A DNA stretch of 64,000 nt from Aureimonas jatrophae (GCF_900104035.1 NZ_FNIT01000004.1:333845-397844), one strand, 5' to 3'. Shown: positions 27,703 through 36,947, numbered from the stretch's first letter. Notes: generated from the letters alone by a model not told the origin. Made by a program: numbers and translations.

Positions 27703-29139
27703 TCAGCGCAGCCCGAGGCGACGACGGATCCCGCGTAGGAAGCGCGGAGGGCGCTCGGGATCGACGAGCTCCGCTTCGCCCAGCGCCTCGTCGGCCGCGT
27801 CGAGTTCCCGGACCGGCAGGGGCACGAGCTGGCGTCGGCCCTCGCGCCCGCTCTCGCGCACGAGGCGCAGGATCGAACCGTCGCGCCGCAGGGCGTGTTC
27901 GACCTCCTCGCGCCTCATGTCGAGATGCTCGGCGATCAGGTCGTCGCGGATATGACGGATCGCGCCGGCCACCGCGTCGTCGCCGTCCGCCTCCAGCGAC
28001 AGGTCGCATTCCGTGTCGAAGCCCATGGAGCGGTTGTTGAGGTTGGACGAGCCGATCTTCAGGAACCGGTCGTCCACGATCATGATCTTGGCGTGGACGT
28101 AGATCGGCTCGCCCTCGCGCGTGACGGGATAGAAGATGCCGAAGCGCTGGTGCCGGTCGGCGCGGTGCACGAGGCGCAGCAGCCGGGCGCGCGCCGCGCC
28201 CATGGTCTTCTCCTCCAGCCAACCGTCCTGGGATTCGGGGTTCACGACCACGACCTCGGGCCCGTCCGGCTCGGCCAGGCGCGCGGCGATGGCCTCGGCG
28301 ATGCGTCGCGAGGCGAAGTACTGGCTCTCGATATAAAGGTGACGGCGCGCGCTCGCGATCGCGGCGAGGGTCATCGCCTCGATCTCGGAGACCTGCGGGT
28401 AGAGGTCGAAGGCGCCCATCGTGCGCGAGATGCCGATCTCGACGTTGCGCAGCGCCGGCTCGAGCCCGTCCGGCCACAGGTCGCCGGCGTGCGCGGGGGG
28501 CGTGCCCACCGCCTCGTCGGTTGCCCGGCTCCAGCGGGCGCGCCCGAGGTCGCCCAGCAACCGCGCCGCCTCGCCGGTCACGCAGGTCGTCGCGTCGTGC
28601 CAGGGATCCAGAAGCTGGCCGCGCGGCGAATGGCGGTCGGGATCCCCGTCGCGGTGTTCGCGCGTGTCCCAACGCCCCTTGGTGATGTCGATGCCGCCGC
28701 AGAACGCGATCGCGTCGTCGATGATGATGATCTTCTGGTGATGGCTGGCGGCGAGCGGATGGGCCGCGTCGAGCTTCAGGGTGACGCCCTTGCCCCAGAG
28801 CCATTGCAAGACGAAGAACGGCGTCTCGCCGCGCTTCACGGTCTCCAGGATGCCGAGGTTCCACTTCAGGATGCGGATGTCGAGCGCCGGGTTCCGCTCC
28901 GCCACCATCCAGTTCAAAAACGGGCCGAGCTCGTTGGGTCCCTCCAGCGTCCGCCCCCCCGGCTCGAACTCGACGCGCGTGTCGAAGTCCCAACCGATCA
29001 TCAGCACCTGGAAGCGGGCCTTCAGGATCGCCTGCTTGACGAAGCGGTAGTAGTCCGCCCCGTCCACGATCACGGCGAAGCGCTCGGCGAGCCCCGTTTG
29101 CCAGACCGTCTTGCCCGTCTCGCGCAGGCGAGAGTTCAT
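27703..29139 (-). CDS. phospholipase D-family protein (two HKD motifs)
   Basis: A 478-residue PLD-superfamily enzyme that hydrolyses or transfers phosphodiester-linked headgroups. The first HKD motif is HHQKIIIIDD (HxKx4D) with the downstream GGIDIT; the second is HAKIMIVDDRF with GSSNLNNRS. It has no signal peptide. It starts at ATG 29139, overlapping the stop of the AI-2E family gene by 4 bp. Whether it acts as cardiolipin synthase, phospholipase or nuclease is not determined; length and lack of TM helices argue against ClsA. Confidence 0.9.
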   Translation of the reverse strand: MNSRLRETGKTVWQTGLAERFAVIVDGADYYRFVKQAILKARFQVLMIGWDFDTRVEFEPGGRTLEGPNELGPFLNWMVAERNPALDIRILKWNLGILETVKRGETPFFVLQWLWGKGVTLKLDAAHPLAASHHQKIIIIDDAIAFCGGIDITKGRWDTREHRDGDPDRHSPRGQLLDPWHDATTCVTGEAARLLGDLGRARWSRATDEAVGTPPAHAGDLWPDGLEPALRNVEIGISRTMGAFDLYPQVSEIEAMTLAAIASARRHLYIESQYFASRRIAEAIAARLAEPDGPEVVVVNPESQDGWLEEKTMGAARARLLRLVHRADRHQRFGIFYPVTREGEPIYVHAKIMIVDDRFLKIGSSNLNNRSMGFDTECDLSLEADGDDAVAGAIRHIRDDLIAEHLDMRREEVEHALRRDGSILRLVRESGREGRRQLVPLPVRELDAADEALGEAELVDPERPPRFLRGIRRRLGLR

Positions 29140-30341
29140 GGATGCGTCTCCAGTTCGTGATGGCGTGCCGTGCCCTCGCCGGCGATCGGGTCGATGTCCG
29201 GCTCCTCGCCCGCCACCGGCAGGGTGGGCGGCGGCACGGGTTCGGAGTCCAGCTCGGCGTGGCGCTCGGACAGGAAGTCGCCGAGCGCGGTCATATGGGG
29301 GATGTGCTCGCAGAAGGTGCGGATCGCGACCAGAAGCGGCACGGCCACGATCATGCCGATCGCCGACCAGAGCCAGGCCCAGAACGACACCGCCAGGAAC
29401 ACCACCACCGTGTTGAGCTTCAGCGAGCGCCCGACGAAGTAGGGCGTGATGATCTGACCCTCGATCGAGGTGATCGCGAAGTAGGTGGCGGGCACGAGGA
29501 TCGCGAGGGCGACCCCGTCGAAGGCGACCAGCGCGACAATGCCCGAGATCACGATCCCGCCGAGCGCGCCGAGATAGGGAATGAAGTTGAACAGGAACGC
29601 GATCACCGCAAAGACCAGCGGCGTCGGCATGCCGTAGAGCCACATCACCGTGCCGATCGCGACGCCGAGGCCGGCATTGATCACCGTGATGGTGAGAAGG
29701 TAGCGCGACAGCTTGCGCTCGATGTCGTGCGCGATGCGCATGGCGGTGCGCTTGTCGCGAAAGCTCGGCAGGACGTGCACGAGCTTCTCGTAGAACATGT
29801 CGCCGGAGGCGAGCAGAAACAGAAGCAGGATCAGCGTGAAGGCGAACTGCGTGACGGCGCCGGGCGCGAGAAGCAGGATCGTCGTCGCCATGCCGGAGTC
29901 GCGGATTTCGACGGCCTGGACGTTGGGCTCGGTCGCGTGGACCAGCGCGTTGAGCTGCTGGTTGGCCTCGAACAGGCCGTCGAACGTGCCGGACAACGAG
30001 GACAGCTTATCCTCCACCTCCTGGCCGATGCGCGGTGCATCCGCCACCCAGCTCGCCACCGGAAGCGCCAGCGCGGTGACGACGGCGACCAGCCCCACGA
30101 GAAGCAGAAGCACGATCGCCAGCGAGGTGACGACGGTCGGCACCCCGCGCCGATCGAAGAACCGGCGCACCGGCCCGAACACCATGGCCAAAAGAAACGC
30201 CAGGACGATCGGGACCAGGAATTCCTTGGCATAGCCGAGCGCGGCCACCGCGAGCATCAGGAAGAGCCCGACCACGGCCCAGCGCGGAGCGGGCATGGCG
30301 TCGCCCCGCGCGGACGGGCCGGGCCCCGGTACAAGCGACAT
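29136..30341 (-). CDS. AI-2E family transporter (PerM/TqsA-like)
   Basis: A 401-residue membrane protein with about seven helices, starting RWAVVGLFLMLAVAALGYAKEFLVPIVLAFLLAMVFGP and containing the conserved YLGALGGIVISGIVALV and LEGQIITPYFVGRSLKLN-like (SIEGQIITPYFVG) stretches. A soluble helical segment lies near residues 70-150. ATG 30341 has a GGGAGA ribosome-binding site 7 nt upstream. The gene is coupled to phospholipase D downstream. Despite the family name, members include ion exchangers and sugar exporters, so a quorum-signal role should not be assumed. Confidence 0.87.
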   Translation of the reverse strand: MSLVPGPGPSARGDAMPAPRWAVVGLFLMLAVAALGYAKEFLVPIVLAFLLAMVFGPVRRFFDRRGVPTVVTSLAIVLLLLVGLVAVVTALALPVASWVADAPRIGQEVEDKLSSLSGTFDGLFEANQQLNALVHATEPNVQAVEIRDSGMATTILLLAPGAVTQFAFTLILLLFLLASGDMFYEKLVHVLPSFRDKRTAMRIAHDIERKLSRYLLTITVINAGLGVAIGTVMWLYGMPTPLVFAVIAFLFNFIPYLGALGGIVISGIVALVAFDGVALAILVPATYFAITSIEGQIITPYFVGRSLKLNTVVVFLAVSFWAWLWSAIGMIVAVPLLVAIRTFCEHIPHMTALGDFLSERHAELDSEPVPPPTLPVAGEEPDIDPIAGEGTARHHELETHP

Positions 30342-30447
30342 CAACCGTCTCCCTGACTGCCATCCCTGCGCCGTGCCGCGCAGGCGAAGACGAACGACGG
30401 TTTCGGTCAGAACGTCGCAGTCTCCGGTGTGGGGAATGCACGGAACG

Positions 30448-30595
30448 CGGATCGGTTCGGTCGCGGAACCCGATCCCTCGCGCTGACCGATCGCCGGGTT
30501 CGCGTTCCCTACGATCTTTTTAGGTGGCGAAAAGGAACGGGCCGCCGAACGGGCAGTTGCAGCCGGATCACTGCGTCCTCAAGGTTTCGTGAGTT
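30448..30595 (+). promoter_or_regulatory. rhodopsin operon upstream region with candidate EcfG-type promoter
   Basis: GGAAC at 30534-30538 and AGTT at 30555-30558, separated by 16 nt, approximate the alphaproteobacterial general-stress (EcfG) promoter GGAAC-N16/17-CGTT and sit about 38 bp before the rhodopsin ATG. Further up, 30449-30476 forms an imperfect hairpin (GGATCGGTTC / GAACCCGATCC). Both are pattern matches only. Confidence 0.35.
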
Positions 30596-31303
30596 ATGGA
30601 AAAAACAGCCCTTCTGACCGGCTTCGTCGTGATGTCGCTCGGCTCGCTCGCCCTTTATGCCAAGGGGCCGAAATCGAACGCGGTGCGTCATCACACGCAG
30701 ATCCACTCGCTCGTCCCGTTTATCGCGGCGACGAGCTATCTTGCCATGTATCTCGGCACGATGGTGCTCACGCGCCAGGACGGCGTGACGCTCTACCTGC
30801 CGCGCTACGCCGACTGGCTGTTCACGACGCCCCTGCTTCTGGCCGGCCTCGTGGCGCTGGCCCTTCACGAGCACCCGCGCCAGGGCGGATACCTCGTCGC
30901 CATCATCGGCCTCGACGCGCTGATGATTGTGACCGGCCTCCTGTCGGCGATCAGCTTCGATGGAACCGTGCGCCTCGTGTGGTTCCTGTGGTCCTGCGCG
31001 GCCTTTGCTGGCGTCTACGCCATCCTTTGGGGACCGCTGCGCCAGCGCTCGGCCAGCTACGGCGGCGCGCTGGACGAGGCCTACCGCAAGAACACGACGC
31101 AGCTTTCCGTGGTCTGGCTCGCCTATCCCGTCGTGTTCGCGCTCGGCCCCGAGGGCTTCGGCACGATCTCGTCGGCCGCCAGCGTCTGGATCATTCTGAT
31201 CCTCGATGTGGTCGCCAAGGTCGTCTACGGCTATGTGGCGGGCGAGCGCCTGAAGGCGGCCGAGCCCGAGCTCCAGCGCCGCGAGGAGCGCCGCCTCGCC
31301 TGA
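30596..31303 (+). CDS. microbial rhodopsin, proton-pump type with DTG motif
   Basis: A 235-residue seven-helix retinal protein. Helix C reads RYADWLFTTPLLLAG: Arg70, Asp73 (counter-ion, bacteriorhodopsin D85), Thr77 (T89) and Gly84 at the position of D96, giving a DTG motif instead of DTD or DTE. Helix F has WLAYP (174-178). Helix G carries Asp204 and the retinal Schiff-base Lys208 in LDVVAKVVYG. Loops are short. It is followed 22 bp later by blh, which makes retinal, so the pair is a self-sufficient photopump unit if beta-carotene is available. DTG-type pumps are known from a few Proteobacteria; outward proton pumping is the likely role. Confidence 0.93.
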   Translation: MEKTALLTGFVVMSLGSLALYAKGPKSNAVRHHTQIHSLVPFIAATSYLAMYLGTMVLTRQDGVTLYLPRYADWLFTTPLLLAGLVALALHEHPRQGGYLVAIIGLDALMIVTGLLSAISFDGTVRLVWFLWSCAAFAGVYAILWGPLRQRSASYGGALDEAYRKNTTQLSVVWLAYPVVFALGPEGFGTISSAASVWIILILDVVAKVVYGYVAGERLKAAEPELQRREERRLA

Positions 31304-31325
31304 CGGCGCGGCGCGGCGACCCGCC

Positions 31326-32243
31326 ATGACGCTGACCCTCGCCTCCCCCTCGGTGCGACCGGACGGTCGCACCGGAGCAAGCCTTTCCCCGCTCGGCCGC
31401 CTCGCGGTCGCCCTGGGGCTGGCGCTCGCCGGCGTCGGAGCGGAGTGGGCGGGCGGGTTCGTCCCGTTCGCCTTTGCGGCCGTTCTGATCCTCGTTCTCG
31501 GCCTCCCTCACGGGGCGAGCGACCATCTGGCGGCGCTGCGGGGGCGGCCGTGGCGCGAGGCGCCAGGACGTCTCGCTCTTTTTCTTTTTCTATATCTGGC
31601 GGCGGTAGCCGCGACGCTGGCCCTATGGCGCGTCGCGCCCGGTGTGGCGCTGGCCGCGTTTCTCGCTCTCTCCACCCTCCACTTCGCGCTCGACGACGTC
31701 GCCGCCGCGCCCTGGCACCAGTACGTGCCGGAGCGGCTGGCGCGCGGCCTGATGCCGGTCACCCTGCCCGCGCTTCTGCATGGCGAGACGCTGGCGCAGC
31801 TGTTCTCGGCCCTGTCGACGCCCGAGGACGGCGCGGCGCTGGCCCGGACCGCCGCGCTGCTCGCTCCCCTCGTCCTCGTGCTGGTTTTGGCCGCCGCGCT
31901 CCTGCGCTGGCTGCGGCACGAACGCGAGCCGGCGGCCGAGATCGCGCTCGGCGCGGTCGCGCTCCTGGTCTTCCCGCCGCTTGTCGGCTTCGCCCTCGTG
32001 TTCGCCCCGATCCACAGCCGCGGGCAGACGCGCGAGCGCATGGCCGAGCTCGGCCTGCCCGATCTCGGCCGCTATCTGCGCGCCTGCGCGCCGACGCTGT
32101 TCGGTGCCGCGCTCCTGTTCGGCGCGCTCGGCCTCCTGTTTGCCGGCGGCCGCGCCCCGGCGCTCGGTCCGCTCTTCGTGGGCCTCGCCGCGCTCACGGT
32201 CCCGCACATGCTGGTGACGCCGCTGTTCGCACGCGCGCCTTGA
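31326..32243 (+). CDS. blh: Brp/Blh-family beta-carotene 15,15'-dioxygenase
   Basis: A 305-residue polytopic membrane enzyme that cleaves beta-carotene into two retinals. Iron-ligand-type motifs are GLPHGASDH (near residue 60), STLHFALDD (about 117), APIHSRGQT (about 223) and a late VPHMLV (about 297), matching the four conserved His-containing motifs of the family. It lies 22 bp after the rhodopsin gene, in operon. No carotenoid biosynthesis genes are in the window, so beta-carotene must be supplied from another locus. Confidence 0.9.
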   Translation: MTLTLASPSVRPDGRTGASLSPLGRLAVALGLALAGVGAEWAGGFVPFAFAAVLILVLGLPHGASDHLAALRGRPWREAPGRLALFLFLYLAAVAATLALWRVAPGVALAAFLALSTLHFALDDVAAAPWHQYVPERLARGLMPVTLPALLHGETLAQLFSALSTPEDGAALARTAALLAPLVLVLVLAAALLRWLRHEREPAAEIALGAVALLVFPPLVGFALVFAPIHSRGQTRERMAELGLPDLGRYLRACAPTLFGAALLFGALGLLFAGGRAPALGPLFVGLAALTVPHMLVTPLFARAP

Positions 32244-32246
32244 GAG

Positions 32247-33776
32247 TCAGGCGGCGGTCTCGGCTGCCCCGCCGCGCTTCAGGATCTGGCCGATATGGTG
32301 GGCCTCCGGCTCGCGGTAGAGCGGGTAGAGATGGCCGACGGTGCGATCGACCTCGTCCGTGTCGAGAAGCGGCTGCCGACCGCCGAGCCGCGCCAATGCT
32401 TCCGGCGTCAGGCGCACCGGGCGCAAGCGCTCGCTCGGCTCGCCGAAGCGGATCAGCGGACTGCCGCGCTCGATCAGGCGGCGCGCGTTGCGCTCGCCGA
32501 TCCGGTAGTAGCTGAGCGTCTCGACCTCGAGCCCCGGCACGATCACCTTGGCGACGCCGACCGATCCGTCCCGCGGCGAGCCGTCCACGACGAGTACGTC
32601 GAAGCCGGCCTGGGTGAGGCGCTCCACCGCGATGCGTCCGCGCTCGCGCGTGTCCGCGACGGTGGCCTGCGGCAGGTCCGCGAAGCGGTGCGTCGAGCGC
32701 ACGGCGTAGACGTCGGCGAGCTCGCGCCTGAGGTCGTCGGCGTCCATCGTGGTCCAGCTGAGCATGGCGTCGCGCGCCCGGTTCTCGCCGCCGTCGAGAC
32801 TGACCTGCGCGGCCCGGAGGAAGTCGTCGATATAGCCGGCGGGCGCGACACTCAGCGCCTCCTCCTCCGGCCCGAAAGCGTAGGTCTTGCGCACGCGCGC
32901 CGAGCAGAACTCCATGATCGCCTTGCGCAGCGCGGCGTTGCGGTCGGGATCGCAGGCCTCGCCGCAGGCCGACAGCATGACCGGCACGCGTGGCCCTGCG
33001 CCCTCGCGGTCATGGCCGACGACGTAGAGGTTCGCGAAGCCGAACTCGTCGGAGGCGAATTTCGGGATCGCCTCGATACCGTCCCGGTCGAGGCGATCCA
33101 TCAGCGCGCGCACGTCGGGCTCGAGGTCGGCCGGGTCGATCTGAAGCGCGATGCCCCGATCCATCGCGCGAAAGCCCAGGCCGTTGCCGTCGCGCTGGAG
33201 AAGCTCGAAGATGCCGTGCCCGACCGCCCATTCGAGATCGGGCCCCGCGCCGAGGCCGTTCGTGATCAGGGGCGTGAAGGGCTGGTAGCCGGGCGGCAGC
33301 TCGAAGAAGTCGGTGGCCGCGATGTCGAGCGGCACGAGGACGCTCTCGCCGCTCGTCCAGCGCCGCGCCGCGGTCCAGGCAAGGCGCGTGTCACGATCCA
33401 CCGGCGAGCCGGCCGGCAGGCAGAGCGTGAGGGGGTCGGCGACGCCGGAGGCGCCCCGCTCGGCGCTGAGGTCGCGGTAGCTCCCCCAGACCACCGGCTC
33501 GCCGATCAGGCGGAGCGTCGGCAGAAGCATCTCGGCCACCTCCGCAAAGGCGCCGATGATGGCCTGGTCGCGTGTCGCGCCATAGCCGTAGCCGGACGGC
33601 ATGTTGCCGGGCATGGCGGCTGCGTCGTCCAGGAAGAGCGCCGCCTTCCAGGCATGGATGCCGGTGCGGTCGAGCCCCTCCAGCGCGAAGGTGACGACGC
33701 GGCCGGGCGGAAAGGCCTCGCGGTAGCGGCGGGCCGCCTCCGGCAGATCGGCGGGCAGGATGTCGTCGGGGCGCAT
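32247..33776 (-). CDS. YcaO-domain protein in a sugar ABC-importer operon
   Basis: A 509-residue protein with a YcaO ATP-grasp-like fold. ATP/Mg-binding features retained: AFAEVAEML with Glu79/Glu82 (canonical SxxExxER, Arg replaced by Met), IFELLQRD (Glu191, Arg195-Asp196) and NAALRKAIMEFCSAR. YcaO enzymes activate amide backbones with ATP to make azolines, thioamides or amidines. No precursor peptide, dehydrogenase or E1-like partner is adjacent and the C-terminus lacks the Pro-rich tail of azoline-forming members. It follows the second permease gene by 17 bp and is the last gene of the operon. The stop lies 3 bp from the converging blh stop. Confidence 0.82.
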   Translation of the reverse strand: MRPDDILPADLPEAARRYREAFPPGRVVTFALEGLDRTGIHAWKAALFLDDAAAMPGNMPSGYGYGATRDQAIIGAFAEVAEMLLPTLRLIGEPVVWGSYRDLSAERGASGVADPLTLCLPAGSPVDRDTRLAWTAARRWTSGESVLVPLDIAATDFFELPPGYQPFTPLITNGLGAGPDLEWAVGHGIFELLQRDGNGLGFRAMDRGIALQIDPADLEPDVRALMDRLDRDGIEAIPKFASDEFGFANLYVVGHDREGAGPRVPVMLSACGEACDPDRNAALRKAIMEFCSARVRKTYAFGPEEEALSVAPAGYIDDFLRAAQVSLDGGENRARDAMLSWTTMDADDLRRELADVYAVRSTHRFADLPQATVADTRERGRIAVERLTQAGFDVLVVDGSPRDGSVGVAKVIVPGLEVETLSYYRIGERNARRLIERGSPLIRFGEPSERLRPVRLTPEALARLGGRQPLLDTDEVDRTVGHLYPLYREPEAHHIGQILKRGGAAETAA

Positions 33777-33793
33777 GGGGGTCTTTCGCGTGT

Positions 33794-34798
33794 CTATCGG
33801 GTGCCCGCCTCGGGCGGGTGGAGGGCTTCCGGCGCGGGACGGCTCGTGGCCGCGCTCTGGAGGTAGTGGCGCTGCGTGAGCAGGAAGAGCACCACCACGG
33901 GCAGGATGGTGACCACGATCGCGGCCTGCTGCAGCGACAGGTTGCGCTGGTCCTCGAAGGCGCTGCGCAGGAGATAGACGCCGATCGGTGCGGTCTGGAG
34001 CTCGGGCGCCGAGCGCGTCACGGTCAGCGTCCAGATGACCTCGTTCCAGTGGTAGATGAAGACGAAGACGCCGAGGATGGTGAGCGCGGGGCGCACGATC
34101 GGCACCACGATGCGCCAGAAGATCGCCCACTCCCCCGCCCCGTCCATGCGCCCGGCCTCGATGATGTCGGTGGGCACGCCGACGATGAACTGGCGCATCA
34201 TGAAGATGCCGTACCACGACAGGACGAAGGGCAGGACCAGCGCGGGATAGGTGTTGAGGAGACCCGTTCCGCCCGAGCCCGTCCAGTCGTTGCCGCCCAG
34301 GAGCGGCACGTAGCGCAGCATGAAGAAGGTCGGGATGATCAGGAGAAAGAAGGGGAAGAGCTGCGCGCCGAGCACGAAGCGCAGGATCCAGTCCCGCCCC
34401 CGGAACTCGAACTTCGCCAGCGCATAGGCCGCCATGGTGGAGGTGAGGAGTTGGCAGGCGGTGATGGCCAGCGTCACCACCACGCTATTGAAGAGCCACA
34501 GCGCCAGCGGCAGCGTCTCGAAGACGAGGCGGAAGTTGCCCCATTGCGGATCGGCGGGAAAGTAGACCGGCGGGCGCGCCAGGCGCTCGGCGGGCGAGCG
34601 CAGCGCGCCGAGCAGCATGTCGCCGAAGGGCACCACCATGACCACGGCGCCGAGCGCCAGGAGGAGGACCGGCACGAGGCGACCGCGCCGGATGCGCAGG
34701 CGCTCGCGCCACGCGAGGCGGCGTCGGCGGGCCGGCGCCCGCACCGCATCCCCCGCGGCCTGGTCGCGGAGGCGCGGCGCGACCGGCGCGACGCTCAC
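33794..34798 (-). CDS. carbohydrate ABC transporter permease (MalG type)
   Basis: A 334-residue membrane protein with six helices. The EAA loop reads DIIEAGRMDGAGEWAIFWRIVVPIVRPAL, the coupling site to an ATPase. GTG 34798 overlaps the stop of the first permease gene (GTGA), showing coupling. It pairs with that protein to form the membrane domain of an importer for oligosaccharides or sugar derivatives. No ATPase gene is in this operon, so a shared MsmX/UgpC-like ATPase encoded elsewhere must be used. Confidence 0.9.
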   Translation of the reverse strand: MSVAPVAPRLRDQAAGDAVRAPARRRRLAWRERLRIRRGRLVPVLLLALGAVVMVVPFGDMLLGALRSPAERLARPPVYFPADPQWGNFRLVFETLPLALWLFNSVVVTLAITACQLLTSTMAAYALAKFEFRGRDWILRFVLGAQLFPFFLLIIPTFFMLRYVPLLGGNDWTGSGGTGLLNTYPALVLPFVLSWYGIFMMRQFIVGVPTDIIEAGRMDGAGEWAIFWRIVVPIVRPALTILGVFVFIYHWNEVIWTLTVTRSAPELQTAPIGVYLLRSAFEDQRNLSLQQAAIVVTILPVVVLFLLTQRHYLQSAATSRPAPEALHPPEAGTR

Positions 34799-35670
34799 GC
34801 CCAGCCCTCGACGCCGCCGCGTCGCATGACGCGCAGCTGGATCGCGGAGAGCAGCATCACCATGAAGAGGAGGATGTAGGCGGCGGCCGACGCCAGCCCG
34901 AGCTTCAGCTCCGAGAAGGCGAGCTCGTACATGCGCAGCGCCGCCGTGCGCGTCGAGTTCACCGGCCCCCCTTCGGTGAGCACCAGCATCAGCGCGAAGT
35001 AGCCGACGCCCCGGATGAGGTTCGACAGCGTCACGAAGAGCATGGTGGGCGCCAGAAGCGGCAGCGTGACATGGCGGAAGGTGCGCCAGCCGGACGCCCC
35101 GTCCATGCGCGCGGCCTCCTCGACGCTCGCGTCCAGGCCGTTCAGACCGGCCAGGAACAGCATCATGTCCTGCCCGACCTGGAACCAGAGGAACACGAGC
35201 ACGAGCGAGAGCATCGCCCAGTCGGGATCCAGCAGCCACGAGGGGCCGGCGACGCCGAGAAAGGCGAGAAAGCGGTTCACGAGCCCGTAGGGATCGTCGA
35301 GGATCTGCTTCCAGACATAGGAAACCGCGACCACGTTGGTGATCATCGGCAGCCAGTAGATCGCCTGCCAGAGGCTGGCGACGCGCGAGCGCCGGATGGC
35401 CAGCGCCAAGGCCAGCGACAGGGGAACGCCGAGGAGGATCGTGCCGCCCACGAAGCGCGCCGTGTTCCAGAGCGCGGTATGAAACACGGGGTCGATCGCC
35501 AGCAGGTAGCGGTAGTTCTGCAAGCCGACGAGCCGGAAGGCCCCGAGCGAGTTCCAGCTCGCGAAGCTCAGCACCAGCGAGAAGAGGAGCGGCCCCACGA
35601 AGAACAGGAGCCCGAACACGAAGACGGGCGCCAGAAAGACGTAGGGCGCGGTGCGCCGCGTGAGCGTCAC
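34795..35670 (-). CDS. carbohydrate ABC transporter permease (MalF type)
   Basis: A 291-residue inner-membrane permease with six helices, starting APYVFLAPVFVFGLLFFVGPLLFSLVLSF. The EAA-type motif is SVEEAARMDGASGWRTFRHVTLPLLAPTM. Start is GTG 35670, 14 bp after the binding-protein stop. It partners the MalG-type permease encoded just downstream. Confidence 0.9.
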   Translation of the reverse strand: MTLTRRTAPYVFLAPVFVFGLLFFVGPLLFSLVLSFASWNSLGAFRLVGLQNYRYLLAIDPVFHTALWNTARFVGGTILLGVPLSLALALAIRRSRVASLWQAIYWLPMITNVVAVSYVWKQILDDPYGLVNRFLAFLGVAGPSWLLDPDWAMLSLVLVFLWFQVGQDMMLFLAGLNGLDASVEEAARMDGASGWRTFRHVTLPLLAPTMLFVTLSNLIRGVGYFALMLVLTEGGPVNSTRTAALRMYELAFSELKLGLASAAAYILLFMVMLLSAIQLRVMRRGGVEGWA

Positions 35671-35684
35671 CGCCCGCGCGCCTC

Positions 35685-36947
35685 TCAGGGCTCCGCCAGG
35701 ATGGCCGAGATGCGCGCGTCGGCGGCCGCCATCGCGTCGGCGCCGGTCTTGCGGCCGAGCCAGGCCTCCTCGATCTCGGTGCGCAGCACCTGATCGATCG
35801 CCGTGGTCTGGCGCAGGTTCGTGGTGGTCACGGCCCGGCCCGAGGCGAGCGCGTCGACATAGGGCTTGGTGAAGGGGTCGCTGTATTCCGCCGTGCTCGC
35901 CGCGATGTCGCTCTTGTTGGCCGAGAGCGAGCCGAGGCGCACCAGCATGTCGCCGACGCAGGAGCGCTTGCCCTCGCCCCGCGGCTCGTTCAGCCAGCGC
36001 AGGAGCTTCCAGGCCGCCTCGCCGTTCGGGCTCTCGGCCGCGACCGACTGGTAGAAGGCGTACTGATAGGTCTTCCAGTCGGCGCCACCGGGGATCGGCG
36101 CGACGCCGACCGTCTCCTCGAACGCGTCGCCCAGGCCGTCGCGCAGGTCCTTCTTCAACCAGTTCGCGCCGATGAACATGCCGACCTGGCCGGACGAGAA
36201 GTCCTGCCACTTGTTGGCGGGCGAGGTGGACTTGTCGGCGAAGAGCTTGGCCTCGCCGTCGACGATGGCGACCGCGCGCGGATCGGTGAGGTTGGTGGTG
36301 GTGGCGTCGGGATCGACGAGCTGGAGCCCCTGCGAGAACATCAGCGCGCGCAAGGGATGCGTCGCGTTGGCGACCGTCGGCCCGAAGGCGTAGCCCGCCG
36401 TCGTCACGCGGCCGAGCTCGTCCCGCTTGGCGATCTTCTTGGCGGTCTCGATGACGCCGTTCCAGTCGGTCGGCGGCGCGGCGACGCCGGCCTCGCTGAA
36501 CAGCTTCTTGTTGTAGACCAGCATGTAGAGCGAGACCTCGGCCGGGATGCCCCAGATCTTGCCGTCGACGCGCGAGGCCTCGACCGTGGTCGGCTCGAAG
36601 CGCTCCTTCAGCATGTCGAGGACGTCGGCCGGCGGCTCGGCGAGAACGTTGTTGGCGACCAGCTCGCCGCCGAGGTTGGAGTAGACGTTGAGGATATCGG
36701 GCAGCGTGCCGGCGAGGCGCGAGGTCTGGAGCGCCGGCAGGAAGTCGGCGAGCGCGACCTGCTGGTACTGGATCGTGGTGCCCGGGTTCTGCTTCTCGTA
36801 GTCGCGGAAGCAGGCCGTCAGCGGCACCATCTCCTCGTCGGTGTAGTGGGCGGCATACCGCAGGGTGACGCTCTGCGCCGAGACCGGAAGAGCCGTCCCC
36901 GCACTCAGGAGCGACGCCATGGCCAGCGTTGCGATCCTCTGCTTCAT
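35685..36947 (-). CDS. extracellular solute-binding protein family 1 (sugar importer)
   Basis: A 420-residue periplasmic protein with a Sec signal peptide (MKQRIATLAMASLLSAGTALPVSA, cleavage near 24). Core features are DILNVYSNLGGELVANNVL, YNKKLFSEAGVAAPPTDWN and FSSGQVGMFIGANW, typical of family-1 binding proteins for oligosaccharides, glycerol-3-phosphate or glycosides. It is the first gene of the operon binding protein - two permeases - YcaO. Ligand unknown. Confidence 0.92.
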   Translation of the reverse strand: MKQRIATLAMASLLSAGTALPVSAQSVTLRYAAHYTDEEMVPLTACFRDYEKQNPGTTIQYQQVALADFLPALQTSRLAGTLPDILNVYSNLGGELVANNVLAEPPADVLDMLKERFEPTTVEASRVDGKIWGIPAEVSLYMLVYNKKLFSEAGVAAPPTDWNGVIETAKKIAKRDELGRVTTAGYAFGPTVANATHPLRALMFSQGLQLVDPDATTTNLTDPRAVAIVDGEAKLFADKSTSPANKWQDFSSGQVGMFIGANWLKKDLRDGLGDAFEETVGVAPIPGGADWKTYQYAFYQSVAAESPNGEAAWKLLRWLNEPRGEGKRSCVGDMLVRLGSLSANKSDIAASTAEYSDPFTKPYVDALASGRAVTTTNLRQTTAIDQVLRTEIEEAWLGRKTGADAMAAADARISAILAEP

